Made by a program: the position numbers and the translations under genes. The notes below the pieces were generated by a model. The model searched no databases. It had not been told where the DNA came from and saw only the letters and a list, made by a program, of their open reading frames with translations. This document shows positions 1 through 13,400 of a stretch of 64,000 nucleotides of DNA, in pieces. The stretch comes from Yponomeuta sedellus (lineage: Eukaryota; Arthropoda; Insecta; Lepidoptera; Yponomeutidae). Location: positions 14,606,037 to 14,670,036 of the forward strand of contig OW203726.1 of assembly GCA_934045075.1 (NCBI GenBank), read 5' to 3'. Position 1 is the stretch's first letter, and each line of letters starts with the position of its first letter.

Positions 1-110
1 GTTGTGTGGGACATAATGAGGTCAATGCCAACCGCTTGGTCACCGGAAGAAAGCTCCTTGTCTCGCAGGACCAGACTGACAGCTGATAGGCGGTTGGGGG
101 GAGAAGCCTT

Positions 111-176
111 TATAAAACAAGGCGGCACGTTTCTTACTTCCCCAGTTATACGACGCGTAGATAAAAATAAGTTATC
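111..176 (+). promoter_or_regulatory. Possible TATA promoter with a short noncoding first exon
   Basis: TATAAAA lies at 111-117. An initiator-like CCCAGTTA with its A at 144 follows 33 bp downstream, the usual TATA-to-start spacing. A consensus donor GTAAGTG begins at 177, so a transcript starting near 144 would have an untranslated first exon of about 33 nt. The Zasp52 exon at 4392 begins exactly with ATG after its acceptor, so this leader could be spliced to it to give a PDZ-less isoform starting at the ZM motif. This is inference; no transcript evidence is available. Confidence 0.35.
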
Positions 177-1329
177 GTAAGTGATCTTTTAATCGTGTTG
201 ATTTTAGTTTTGTGATTTTATCTATTAATACATATTTATAATGGACGATGAGAAGTGATTGCCGTGACGAATAGTGAGTAGTAATCGCCGATGTTAGGAC
301 AAAAATGTGTTTTATTCGTTATTGTCAACATGTCATTGAATAAATATTCGGCCTAGAGCAGTTTAAATCTCCGAATGGTTCTTCCTTATTTTATACAAGT
401 CCGAGTGTAGGTACCTACCTTGGCATACTCTTAACATAAGTGACATTAAAATTAATGAGTGCTTTTAGAACGACAATTAGTCAGCTAAAAAGATTAGAAT
501 GGGCTCGGCACTGTGGCAAATAAGATAATGTTTTTCGGAGGTTAAAAGCTTCAAATAGTAGCGTCCTCAGTTTTGTAAAGGATATCTGTTGTATAAAAAA
601 TAACCCTACATAATTGCCCAGCAATGGGCACAAACACGACTGACGAAAACAAGAAAATTGACCGAGATAATTTTTCAAAACTGTGCCTGTGCTCGGAACA
701 ACGACTCAGTTTAATATTAGACAGGAAAATGCCCGAGGTCTGATCTCACCACTGCACGGTGATGTCATGTTTCCTTCCGTTCCCCTCGAACCCTTCTGCC
801 TGGAGTTGCATTCCGGACCGTGTAGGTAATTATTCTACTTTTTGTGCGGCGCGGGAATTCAACTCTGTATGGTCACTTTTTGCTGCGCGGCTGCATTGAA
901 TGAGGTTTTCAATCTTAATGTATTTAGGATCCTAGGTCTCCGGCATAAACCAGATAGTACAGATTTCTTGACTGCCTACTCTTACAAAGAAAAGATAGTG
1001 GATTCCTGCAGAGAACCGGCGGCGTAGGTACATTGATTTGTACGAATGGGCGGTTATCCTTTACTTGTGAAGGTCTGTCGCGAGTTAGTTTACCACGGGA
1101 TCGATTACGTCACTTCTCCAATGTATGGACGCGTCCAATTCAAATTACTCCAAACTGTAAAATTTACACATATTTTGACACTAGGAAACGTCAAATCGGA
1201 TGACCCAATACAATGGACAGGGAATAGGGCGGTGTAATATAACAAAACACCTATTCCGCCATAATATGTACATTACTTTATGGCGTAATAGATTGTATTT
1301 CGGAGCTGATTGTTTGGTCACGTCTCCAG
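177..1329. other. Noncoding stretch upstream of the PDZ exon
   Basis: No exon of a recognisable family is seen. I looked for the conserved first half of a ZASP PDZ (PWGFRL, GG) on the + strand and did not find it, so that exon lies outside the window. Around 1220-1255 an imperfect inverted pair (GAATAGGGCGG / CCTATTCCGCC) may be a small MITE scar. Confidence 0.5.
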
Positions 1330-1481
1330 GTGAACGGCGGTAGCCCGGCAGAGCGTGCAGGGCTTCAAGCGGGCGACGCGCTGATCCGTGTCAACTCGAC
1401 CGACGTCTATACGCTAAGACACCAGGAGGCCCAGGACGCCATCCGCCTCTCCGGACCGACCCTTGAGCTCACTGTGCAACG
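1330..1481 (+). CDS. Zasp52: Zasp52 exon: second half of the PDZ domain
   Basis: Acceptor CTCCAG ends at 1329 and donor GTATGT begins at 1482. It opens in phase 0 with VNGGSPAERAGLQAGDALI, the classic betaC-alphaA PDZ stretch, and runs to LTVQ; the last two bases (CG) carry over to the next exon. The preceding PDZ half with the carboxylate-binding GF loop is absent from the window. Confidence 0.88.
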
Positions 1482-4400
1482 GTATGTCAGAAAGTCTGGT
1501 TTTATAGTGGGATTCAAACTATGCTACTGTCACGTTGACATGTGCCGAGGTCGTAAACTATTACTAACTTATATTGATGTACTTACTTACATTTTTGACA
1601 AAAATGTGACGTAGGTAGGTACCTACTCTATGTGTACATCAATACAAGTAAAAAATATTAAAGTCGTTATAGACGACGGCCATAAATACGACATATTGCG
1701 GGATGGCTTCAAAATCAAACTGCAGTCGTGTGTGGACGCGGGTTGCAAATTGGACATTGTATGAAAAAATACATCGCTTATATTAATGCCGTCGTCTTAC
1801 GAACGAAGTTCAGGTAAACAACAAAATCACGAATATTACAAGAATCAGTTCCAAAAACAAGACGAAAAGTCGAAATCCTAAGAGAACACGCGAAATAGCA
1901 TTCGCATACCCAAAAGGGAAAAGGAATGTTTGAGAAGAAAGTCTTGACGAATGTATCAAACTTCAAACCCAAGGTTGACAACACCCGAGTGTTGTCAATA
2001 TGTAATAATTGGATTTTACTTCCAAATAAAAGTTGTCTGTGCCACGTAGTGTCTTTAAAATATATTTTTTATGAGTAGGTAACTTATTGCAAAGACTATA
2101 TTAGTTAAAAGTTAAAGTTGTTCCAGTTTTATTATTTATAAAAGTTTTACAACACTACAGTATAATGTCTGATGCAATAAGGTTTTTGGTCGTCTACTTA
2201 TTACGGTAAAAAAATGTACCGAGTCTAACTAATTATAATATGTTTTATATAATTATATTTTATATTCGATATCAACCCTCGATATACCTCACTGCTGGGG
2301 CACGTTCTCTTCGGTCTCTTCAGTTCGGTCTCTTCTTGCATCGCAGGAAGGTTAGGCCAAACTCCACTACGGGGGCCATGTCCGGGTTAGTGGAGGATTG
2401 TAAGACAGTGGCAGGCCTTTCTGTCGGAAGTTATCAAGCCGCCCATATTTATGGGGCCTCTGACATGGCTTAACGACTGCCTTTACATAACAGCCGGCAC
2501 TAACGGCTTAACGTGCGCTCGGACAAATGCCACTAGCGGTAGCCACGGGACGGTCACCCATGCTGCACCTGCCGTTGTTGTTGCTTATTTCAAGTGATTG
2601 ACTCCAATCACTCGCTTCGACTAGACCACGAGCGATATTTTATTATAATGCATAAATGCAATGCCTCTTTTTTGCATAAAATTAAAAGACTATACCGCGA
2701 CTCTGTTTCAAATATGACACGAGCAAAAACTCGGTTCAATTTAGAGGTTTACAGTCTTATTTGTAAAAACACAATCTCACGCAAAGGTCACTTTAGCTGC
2801 ACCTGAAGAGCGTTTTAGAGGAATTTATTGTTAATAGGGTTCCGAAGAGCGCCAACGGAACTGTTAATATGGCTACCTCTGTCTGTCCGTCTGACCTATA
2901 AAGGGCTTCACCTGAACTAAAAATTAATAGATCTAAATAATACAACACAATGGTAACATATTTATTCTTCAAACTTCAAATGCTTGGGGTATTTTCATAG
3001 CCGAGTCCCGACCGAGCCGCGTATTATCATCAATCTACAATTCAGTTTTTTTTATTATGACAATTCGCTATACATTGCGTAGCAGAGTTTCTTATTTACT
3101 TGTTAATCGACTCCGTAATCTACATAGAATTGTCATAGTAAACCATGTATTGTAGTTCCGTCAAATAGGCCCCTGGACTAGTCCAGCCGACTTCATTGCT
3201 TCAATAACGTCTCCGGTAATGTTAATTATTGACGCAATTCCACCTAGAAAGCTTGCGTCGCGAAGAAAAAAACCATCAAAAACGCGCTCTATTGTGAGGT
3301 TTGTCCACAGCGGCGGCGGCACTTGGCGCCCTACCGTAACTCCGACCGGTAGCCTCCCAAGGCCCGGCTCTAGACTCGCCACGACTCCCACCCCCGTCAC
3401 CGCCACCTCGCTAAAGGCCACGCCGCAGCAGAACCGCGCCTTCGGCTCCGGCCACAACAACGTCGCCAAGCCTTTTGGCTACGTGAGTTTTTTCACGGAC
3501 TGACCTTGATTTGCTTCAGTTAAAACAGCAGTGCAGAGTGCGATACCAGCGGCTCCTTATGTACCTATGTTTTCTATATTATATTTCAACTAAAACTATA
3601 GTATTGTGATAGTATAGAACTATAATGCATGGTTTGCTATAAAAATATCTTTATTGAAAAATGCAATTTGCGTCAGAAAATTTTGATGACAATGCTCTCG
3701 AACCAAGAAAACCTGTGCGCCAGGGCAAGTGTTTTCCCTAATGTACTAAACAGTGTACCAGACCAAAAATTTAATTAAAATAAATGCTAAAGACGGTAAG
3801 AATAGATTAGAAAAGTCCTACTTGTTAATCTGTGGGTAAATCGGTTATACTATACGACTTTTCTTGTGGGTAAATCGGTTAAAGTAAGTATAACCGATTT
3901 ACCCACAGATTAACAAGTAGGACTTTGTACAGGGTGCCTAGACTGTACAAATCTAATGGTCTTAAACTATGTAGTTGTAATTGTAGTTTTATGAAACATG
4001 GCTTTGGCCTTATCTCAGCGAGAGAGTGAGAGATATGGGCTTGATAACCGCGGATTAAAATCTTGAGCGCTGAGCGCGTACACATGTGAACATTTCAGAT
4101 ACTCAGATGTTTTTGTTCTTTGTTAATAAGTGGTATGGCTACTACAAATTCAGTGCTGCTGATGTTTTCAGTGACGAGCTCTGATTGACGTGATTTAGAA
4201 ATTACACAGTTTAGAGGTAGCCCTTTATAAGGAGCGGCTGCTACGTATAAGGTATAGTTCTGAACTCTGCTTAGTGGCAGAGGCCGTTTATTATGTATGA
4301 AAGAAGAAATTAGCGTTTAATGTTCCGATGGGAAAAACTGCCTATAATGCTCATAGTTATACCAGACGATAACTAAAAGCTTGCCTTCCAGATGAACGGC

Positions 4401-7400
4401 AGCGACAATGTGAAGAGCATAGTGAACAAGCAGTACAACACTCCTGTGAATATGTACAGCGATGCGAATATTGCCGAGACTCTCTCTGCCCAGACAGAGG
4501 TGCTCGCGGGAGGCGTGCTTGGGTGAGTCTCGTTTGATGCCCACATAGTGTTCTAATGGTATTTTCCTGAGAAGTGACAATGGCATTTTCGTGACGCAAA
4601 TACAAAGCCATAAGAGAAACTGCTGTTGGATTGCTGCGGTATTCTCACCGCTGAGGCTGGGTCATTTCTCGGCAAATATGCCGATACCTGGAGTTTGCTT
4701 CGACACAAAACTGTACCTAACACTACTCATTCCCCAATCCTATTGTATCCCGAGTGGAGTTGTCCCTTTTTGACTCCTCTGACTAATCTATTGACACGAA
4801 ATGTGCCTACGGAAATAAAAGGAAGCGAAACCTCAATAAATGTTTATTGTTGGCAGAGTCAACTTTAAGAAAAACGAGAAAACCTATGACGCCGAGAAGA
4901 GCGCAGTCTTCAAGGTGCTTCAAGAAGAGCAGAACGACCCCGAACCAGGTATGGAGGAACGTCACATAAATTACATCTCAAATTGTCTTATAAAAATATA
5001 CTATTTTCCATTGTGCTATAGAAGTCTGAATAATGCCCTCCTCCACCCATGTTTTGTACATATTTCATTTTACAATTTTCCCAAGTTAGGGGGTCGTAAA
5101 CGTCTTAACAGAGTATGGGGATAATAAGTTGTAAATTGCAAAATTTGTAAAATACTAAATTGGCAATGATGTAGAAGTAGGAGCGCCCAGCGCAGCTCCA
5201 GCGAATACCGGGCTCCGGCACGTTTCGGCGCCCGTGACCCGGCCTGACGCCCCCATCAACAACACCGGCGGCCTGCCTCCCGGACAAAACATTTGCGAGG
5301 ACTGCGAGCGACTCATCACGTAAGTCGGTCGAAATCGCGCGGGCCGACACGGTAGCAAAACGATCTTGAAGAATAGGCAATTAGGGACAGCAATCCTTTC
5401 ATCAGCATGGTTCCGGAACCCAACCCTTGAATGTTCAACGTCTGGTTCTTGTCCTCGTCGTGTGTTTACTCCCCTGAGCCGTTTGGCGATGTAGAAATAA
5501 CGCAACATTGCGGGCCGACAGAGGCGTGTCACTTTTATTCGCGGGCGAGCGTGGCGCGCGCCGCCGGCACACCGAGCGCGCTGTACCGCGCGCGGTCGCG
5601 CACTCCGCGGACGGTGGGCACGCCGACGCCGGCTCCGGCGCCTCGGCCGCCGAGCGCGTGCGCGGGCACGCAGACGCCCCAACCGCCCGAGCAGCTGGCG
5701 CCTGAGCCGCCGCACCGGCCTAGCATCCCGGTGGGTTGCCACCAGGTGCTGCCAGACGGCCGCATCGCGCTGGGCGCGCCCGCCGTGCCGCCGCCGCACG
5801 AGGATGCACTCCCCGTCGTCAACGACACCCCCTACTGCTCCGAGTGTAACCGCTACATTATGTAAGGCACCAGAAGGAATGCCTTGACGTGTTTGCAACC
5901 GTGTCGACCTGTGCATTTAGAACCTACTTCTCTGTTAGTGCTGTGTAAATTGATCTGTTCGTTTAGTGGATGTTTTCTTTGCTATGGCTCTTTCTTTTCT
6001 GGTCCAAAAATTTCACCATTCAAAAACTAGATTCGAGCCTTAGTAATGTTCTTATCAATTCAAGTCAGTAAAAATATTGCGGATACCTTTCTTCGACGCA
6101 ATATTTATTCTGCAAATCACTCTTCATTAAAAAACATTAATCATCTTCATCGTAATGTCTCGTAGTTACGCAGGATGTTATTTAGAGTTGTCAGCTCAGC
6201 ATGTCCATTTATCGCCGCACCTCATCAAAGGTATGCACTGGCTTGCCCGGTAGATCGCTCCGGCCGGCGAGCAATGTTAGAGCATGGTTATACGAGTACG
6301 ATGTAGTTTTATGTATATTTACCTGTAGTTTCGTTCGATCCGCAACAATACTAATGCTGTTTCTTACTCCAGCGGCGTGTTCGTGCGAATAAAGGACAAG
6401 AATTTGCACGTGGAGTGCTTTAAGTGCGCCACCTGCGGCAGCTCTCTAAAGAATCAGGGCTATTACAACCTGAACGGAAAGCTGTATTGCGACATCCACG
6501 CCAAGCTGGTCGCCCGCACCAACCCTCCGGCTGCGAACCTTGAGCCCGTCACTGTACCGCCGTAAGTAGTCTTTCTAGGTAAGATCGACCCGCGTAAAGA
6601 CCGTCTTTAGACAACACTATTACCCATGTAATTTATTGAGTGAGTTACAGTAGTGTTTTTGTCATATTTACGTTTATAAAAACATTATTTTACGTAAAAA
6701 AATATTACAAACCGACACCGATTTATCTTGTTAGGTCGCAGTGTCGCAGTCGATTTGTGCAGGTTGAAGAACATACTTATCAATCCGCAAAGGATGAAAC
6801 TTTGCAATCATATTCGGTATAACGTCCTGCAGTAGTAAAATTATTTAATAGTTTTTAGTTGACAATTACGCCAGTTGATGCCTCCGGCGTGTTTAATAAA
6901 ACTACTAAACCTATGTTGTTTACAATGACAATTCGAGGCACAATGCGTAGCAGTCTACTTGTTAACCGGTGCGTTAATTGACTTTGCTACGTACATTGTA
7001 CGAATTGTCATAGTTAAACGATGAATTATAGTTCTATGAAGCAGGGCCCCTTTTTTCCAAACCGTTAATCACTATTGTATTCCGAACAGGGGTGGCCGCA
7101 TACCGACTAACACTTACTCGACGCCATTGCCGCCGCTTTCGACGAACAACTACACAAACGGCTCCTCGTCAATGTTTAGCGTACGTACATTATTGACAAT
7201 CTTTATTTTAGTTAATAAGAAATGTAAAACAAGTAACAATCTGAAACCACAGATTACCAGGAAGGAAGACTCGGCAACGCAATGTACAATATGAATTTTA
7301 AATTTATTTTTTATAAAACGGGGCCCAGATAGATTTTTGCGCTTGTTCCCAGTCATCACCACTGGCAATGTACCCACTGGGGACAAATGAGAAAAAAATA

Positions 7401-10400
7401 CCGTCCGTTGCCAGTGGTGACAAATGAAACATGAAAATCTCCATTGTTGCTAGTGGTGAGGTATAGGTCATCCAAATCCCAATTGTTCTCAGTGGCAACT
7501 GATAGGAAAATGAAAATCCCAGTTGTTGCCAGTGGCGATCATCAAATATATGAATGTTCGATTACTTTACTACGGAATTAAAGAGAAATGGGGTTCACCA
7601 CCACGTGGCACCCACTCGGTAGCGATGCTCGCCCACCTATCTGGGTGCATGCGGCTGACATGGCCAACCCAACTCTACTTTAGTTAAGTTGGCGGTTTGC
7701 AAACCTCGTAAGCTATGTTGCGCGTTTTGGAGCGCAAGGTGATGATTTGGACACCTACACGATCCTTCGTACACCCAAAATGCTGCGTTCAATATATGTA
7801 ATTGTTTAATTGACAAAAACAACCTACAATAACTTTAAATCACATTAATTAACAGATCGTCATTCTAGAGGTAGTGTACATGTATGAAGCAAATAAAAAT
7901 GTTTCGAGGTTATAGGAAATGAAAAAATTATAATTTGAAAAATTATATTATTCTCCTTGGGAGTTGCATTAATTACAATCATATTAATCACTCTTGTTTT
8001 AATTACAATCAGTCTTTATTACATTAATTAGTGCTTTGCTTAATGCCTTTGCTTAATAATGCCACGTGGTGGTGAACCCCATTTCTCTTTAATTCCGTAG
8101 TAAAGTAATCGAACATTCATATATTTGATGATCGCCACTGGCAACAACTGGGATTTTCATTTTCCTATCAGTTGCCACTGAGAACAATTGGGATTTGGAT
8201 GACCTATACCTCACCACTAGCAACAATGGAGATTTTCATGTTTCATTTGTCACCACTGGCAACGGACGGTATTTTTTTTCTCATTTGTCCCCAGTGGGTA
8301 CATTGCCAGTGGTGATGATTGGGAACAACCCGATTTTTGCATTGTTATGGAATATTTTGAGAACACTTTATTGTACAACCAGAAAAAAGGATTTACAATT
8401 ACGATTTCTTAAATCTATAAGTGGGATCTTATATGTGCAGCCGTCAAGCAACTTGTCGGGTCCGAAGCCGTTTGGCTCGTCCATCGGGTCTGCGTACTCG
8501 CCATCGCTGTCGCCCCGCTCGGCTCCCATGTCGCCGGCGCGCCCCGCTGTTGCGCCCGCTCACGCGCCAGCGTATGCCCCAGCTCCCGCGCCAGCGTATG
8601 CCCCAGCGCCCGCGCCGGCCTATGCTCCTGCGCCTGCGCCTGCGGCACCTTTCGCTCCGAGTAAGAGAGTCACTTTTGCTATCTAGATGACTGCAGTTAA
8701 CCATTTTTTTTATAGTTATGAACACAGCATTTTTATTAGCTTATAATAACGATATTACGTTGTTATATAGAACATTTTTTTAATGTTTTGGTTATAACTC
8801 TATACTTTTGTTTAAGTTTTTAACATTTCTTAACGCCTTTTGGAGAAAATAATATTAATCTAGACATCAAATATGATTGCAGTACTTTTCCGGAAGAAAT
8901 TAGTTTTACACTTGTTATTTTTCAACAGAGACCCCAGTTTCCCTTTTTAAAGGTAAAAGCATTTACAAATGAGCCTGAGCTATAGCTTTATGCTGCTATT
9001 TCGAAACGTTTATTTATTGGAATTTAAATATTGTATTTGCTACTTGAGCAGTAGAGTTAACTCACCTTGCACCGCACCTGGCTGGATAAATGTGTTAATC
9101 GTAACAGGAATACACAAGAGCATTATTCCTGTCAAGGCAGAAAACAGTCCTTTAATGTAAAAACAGCAGTCGCAGCTTCCTAAATCAATATTAATTTGTA
9201 GGTAATAAGTTGCTTTTCAACTTTACTAATCTGTACTTTCATCATTTCCATCCCGCCCATTCGTAACAAAACACCATTTTTTTCCTACTAATAGCAAAGA
9301 ATGTTAAAACTCTTGTGTGGCCCCCTACAAACCCACCTGAAGATGAAACTTCGAAGGCTCTCATGTCACGCGATCGTGTTGAAAGTCTGACAACCACAGT
9401 GCCCAATTCTGAACCCGAGTTAACATCGATGGCTGCAAGATTACAGCAGATGGCTGTCACAGATAGTGCACTGCAGATCCAAAGAACGCAACAGGTGGTT
9501 GAAGAAATGGCTGTTACATCCATGCAAAGAACTGAATTAGCCTCGCTTTCGAGCGCCGCATTTACTGCGGCATCGGTATCGGCTGCAACGGCGACATCCA
9601 CCTCCACCAAATCTGAATCCATTACGCAAAGTTCGAAATCTGAAGAAAGTCACGAATCGAGCTGCATAGTAAAGTCATTTTCTGAACAAAGAGCTGAAAG
9701 TGAATCATTAACTATGTATAAATCAAAATCAAGTCAACCAATACAAAACGCTTTTGAAATAAAAGGCATCCAGGATTCCAAAAAAATTTCAATGTCTGTT
9801 AATCAAGAATCTGAACAGTCGACAGGTACATCGGTGCAACCCCAGAAAATCACTAATCCAGTAGAAGAGATGGTTTGTGAAAGAAAATTTCTTGCTGAAC
9901 TAAAACCAGAATCATCAACTCAAGCAAAAGATGTCATCCCAGAAGAAAAGCCTGCTAAGCAACTTATAGAAACTAGCGTAGAGGTATCTGAGACATGTCA
10001 AAAACAGAAATCGCGAGAAATCGCTGCAGACATGTCCGAAACGTGCCTCAAACAAGATACGAGAATAGACCAACTTATAAATCCCAATGTACAGTTGTCC
10101 GAAACGTGCGAAAAACATGAAACGAGAAAAGAATCTCTGCAGCAATCTGAAGTTCATGTCGTATCAGCACCACCAATTAATGTGGAATCACAACAAAATA
10201 ATAATGTAGCACCGCGAAAACAAAGCCAAACGGTGATTCCGAAAAGTGACATCCCAGCAATAAAACCATTACCGCCCAGTAATATTCCGAATTCAGTCCC
10301 GCGAGCTTATATGTGTAACATGATTGATGCTCTTACGACTGCGCCTGATAGACCATATTCACCTTTACCAGCACCGTCTGCACCGATAATTGTACCGTAT

Positions 10401-13400
10401 CAACCTATTGCACAGCCAGTGCAAGAAATTAGTACCCAGCCTGATGTACAACAATTACCATTAGAGCAACGGTCCACTATGTTTATGCAACAGCCACAGC
10501 GTGCGATCACTCCAATACCACCAATAAAACCTTACAATCCACCAGAGAGGCAAAACGAACCTATTCCGATGCCACCAGAAACAAAGCCTTACATACCGCC
10601 TGATTTCAAAATTATAATCGAGCCAAAAGTGCCACGAGAAGCAGCTTCGTCGCCAATGGTGGAAGCATTGACTACTGCACCCGACCGTCCTTACACGCCT
10701 ATCCCGGCAATACCCAATATAGAAAGAGGCTCTCTAAAGAACGCGCTTACTGTTGCTCCAGATCGATCGTATAGTCCTCTTCCTTCGAGTATGGCTAATC
10801 GAACACAATCGAGTCTTGTCGCTTCATCTGTTCAGTCATCTACAATGCAAGTGCAGTCAACCACATCTTCGCAAATTGTGCGACCCATTGCTACTCAAAC
10901 AACAACTCAAACTGTTGAGCATGTTCATTCTGAATTTTCCTCGATGCAAAATACCTGCAAATTACAGTCATCTACAGAAGTTTCCGCATTCAGGCCTGTT
11001 GCTAAGCAAACTTTCCCACCCCCACAACCAGAAGAATTTTGTAAGCTGGCTAATTTCCCGCCAATAAGCGCTGAATTGAAAACAAGCTTCGAAAAATCAA
11101 TGCAAAAGAGAAAGGAATTAACCTCCACTTCTGTGGTAGCAGAGTCACAATCATTTCAAACGTCAGCGATGACTACTACTTCTAGCATGAGCACTCAAGC
11201 GTTCTCGTCAGTTAAGTCAGCTCAAAACTTTTTCGAGCAATTGGATCAAAAGGAATTGTTGACATCAACAGCTGTTAGAAATAAATCTGGATTACATAAA
11301 CCTGACAGCATCCCTCAATACCAGAAACACATTGAACAATTACCGTCTCAGCGTGGCATTACGCCCGAGGTTAGTTTCGCTCCGGCTATACTGCAACGTC
11401 CAGTGACGCCTACGACTGACCCTCCCACCAAATCTAGAGAGAAATCTCAGGAGCCAAAATCACAAGGCTTTACTCCTAAACCGGTTTCAGTCGAACCACA
11501 GATAATAGCCCCAGCTACACAGCCTCCGGTATATTTTCATAAAGATACTCCTATTTCGATGACATTTCAACCAGTCACGGAAGAAAACTTGCTGCGAGCA
11601 TCTCCAGCACGCAGTCGGCCTACTACTCCTAGCCTTATAAACAAACCAGCACCAATAATTCCTCATTATCAGATGAATTTGGTTACTGTAGAACATTTGG
11701 CACCGGACACCAATATGTTAAATCCATCTAGTCCGGAGACTAGTAGGTCTCCAACGCCGAAACTAAGATCACGATCTCCGGCGCAGGGTCCTCCACCAAA
11801 TCCGTTAAAAGCCCATGCTCCGCGCATTAAGGAATGTACTTATCAACGAAATGCAGCAACTGAGCTGTTAACTCAAGCAACATCTAATCTTCGCAAAGAA
11901 CATGAAATGACACAAAAAGGACTTCAAAGCAACATTGAAGTATTTAATGCATCTGGCGCAAGCCATTGGGGACAAGACCGGCATCAACCTTCAGTAATTA
12001 AAGAACAAAGACAGTCAAATGTTGGATATGCTTCTGAAAACTATGTTAGAGGTGATTTCAAAATAAAAGAGGACTCGATGATGAAACAGAAAACGGGCCA
12101 AAGGCAAACGCAATCGCAGAACGTTGAGGAGTATGGGAACACAATTGTTCAATCAACAAGAAAAACATATGAGGAATTCGAAAGTACACAATCTGCTAAA
12201 GTTACTGAAATTCGAAAAGGCTGTCCATCATCATCCGGCATATGTCAACAAATCGATTCTAACGTTCGACCTTCTGCTATTAACCCAAAACAAGTGTTTC
12301 CACCTCCTGTGATGAGTGTTACGTCTTCCCAACAGAATTCAACTGTTAACCATTCTAATCAGAACCTAACCTCCGCTAGCCGTGAAATTAGACAACCAAA
12401 TCCTATGATTTCTGGTGCTAACCAAAGTCCAGCGTGTGATCCTACCCCATCGACAGGTCCCAGTGTAGGGGGAGCGCCCGGTCGCGGGAAGACCTTTGGC
12501 GTGTCTTCGGCGCCGAAGCGCGGTAGAGGCATTCTGAACAAAGCTGCCATGCCAGGGTCCCGTGTGCCTCTTTGCGGCCACTGTAATGGGAATATTAGGT
12601 GATTTTATGAGTGTGTGTGCGTGTGTGTTGATGTGAATTTTGCATGAATTGGTGTATTATGTAGGTCGACTAAAACCTAAAATTCTCACCTCACTGGAGC
12701 CTACCACTTATTTACGTTATTTTTAGGTACGTACCTACTGTAACATAGGGGTCATAGCTGTATGATTAACTGCTTTTAAATAACATTTAGTTGATTGAGT
12801 GTTTTGATTGTTCTAACAGCTAACGAAACGCCGAATACCAGCAGTACCACTAAACCAGAAATCAAGAGCCAAGCTGAGGAAAGACTCATCAAGAAAATTG
12901 CGAAAATGGCTTTGAACGGCTATGAAATTGGCATCCAGAGAAAAATAAAGCCAGCGGATCATATCCAATCCATGGCCGACCGAATTCAGGATACAGTTGT
13001 AACCAAACACCCATTCAATGCTGAAAGCATATCATCAAATGACAGTAGTAGGGAGGGGACTTTAAGAAGAGCAGCAGGTAAACCGATAGACCGATTCAAA
13101 ACAGCCGATAGTATTCAGAGTATTGGCAACAAAATTAAGGAAGCTATTCTGAGTAACCATCCCATGGCCGCGAATCTCACGAATGGCAATACACCTGTTC
13201 CGCCTCCTATACCTAATTCTCCGGTACCAACTTTGAAATCATACAGTACGCCAGTGCCACCGCCTCTCCCTAATACACCGGTACCGTCTCTGCAAGATAG
13301 CATTCCGAGTGTACAGACCCCCATACTAGAAACTCCAGTGCCAACTTTTAAAGTCAACAGCTTATCGATTGTGCCACCACCATTACCTGACGCTCCCGTA

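Larger units (their letters stand above)
1482..3310. other. Large intron with transposon debris
   Basis: About 1.8 kb without a supportable exon. It holds an inverted pair AGACGACGGC (about 1671) / GCCGTCGTCT (about 1787), a palindrome CAACACCCGAGTGTTG near 1979, a block at about 2280-2660 that reads like a LINE/SINE 3' remnant, a block at about 2838-2900 resembling a common lepidopteran repeat (GGTTCC... CTGTCTGTCCGTCTG), and a small element at 3056-3138 whose relative sits in another Zasp52 intron (6926-7013). Confidence 0.5.

Noticed and set aside
842..1237. Two 60-codon + strand frames upstream of the PDZ exon
   Set aside because: No splice sites in matching phase and no PDZ-like residues; treated as noncoding.
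5155..5916. 253-codon minus-strand Arg-rich frame
   Set aside because: Shadow of GC-rich Zasp52 exons A and B; it crosses well-supported splice sites of the + strand gene.
8195..8440. Upstream extension of the Ala/Pro exon frame
   Set aside because: It lies in the foldback element and intron; the CAG acceptor at 8440 fits the phase of the preceding exon.
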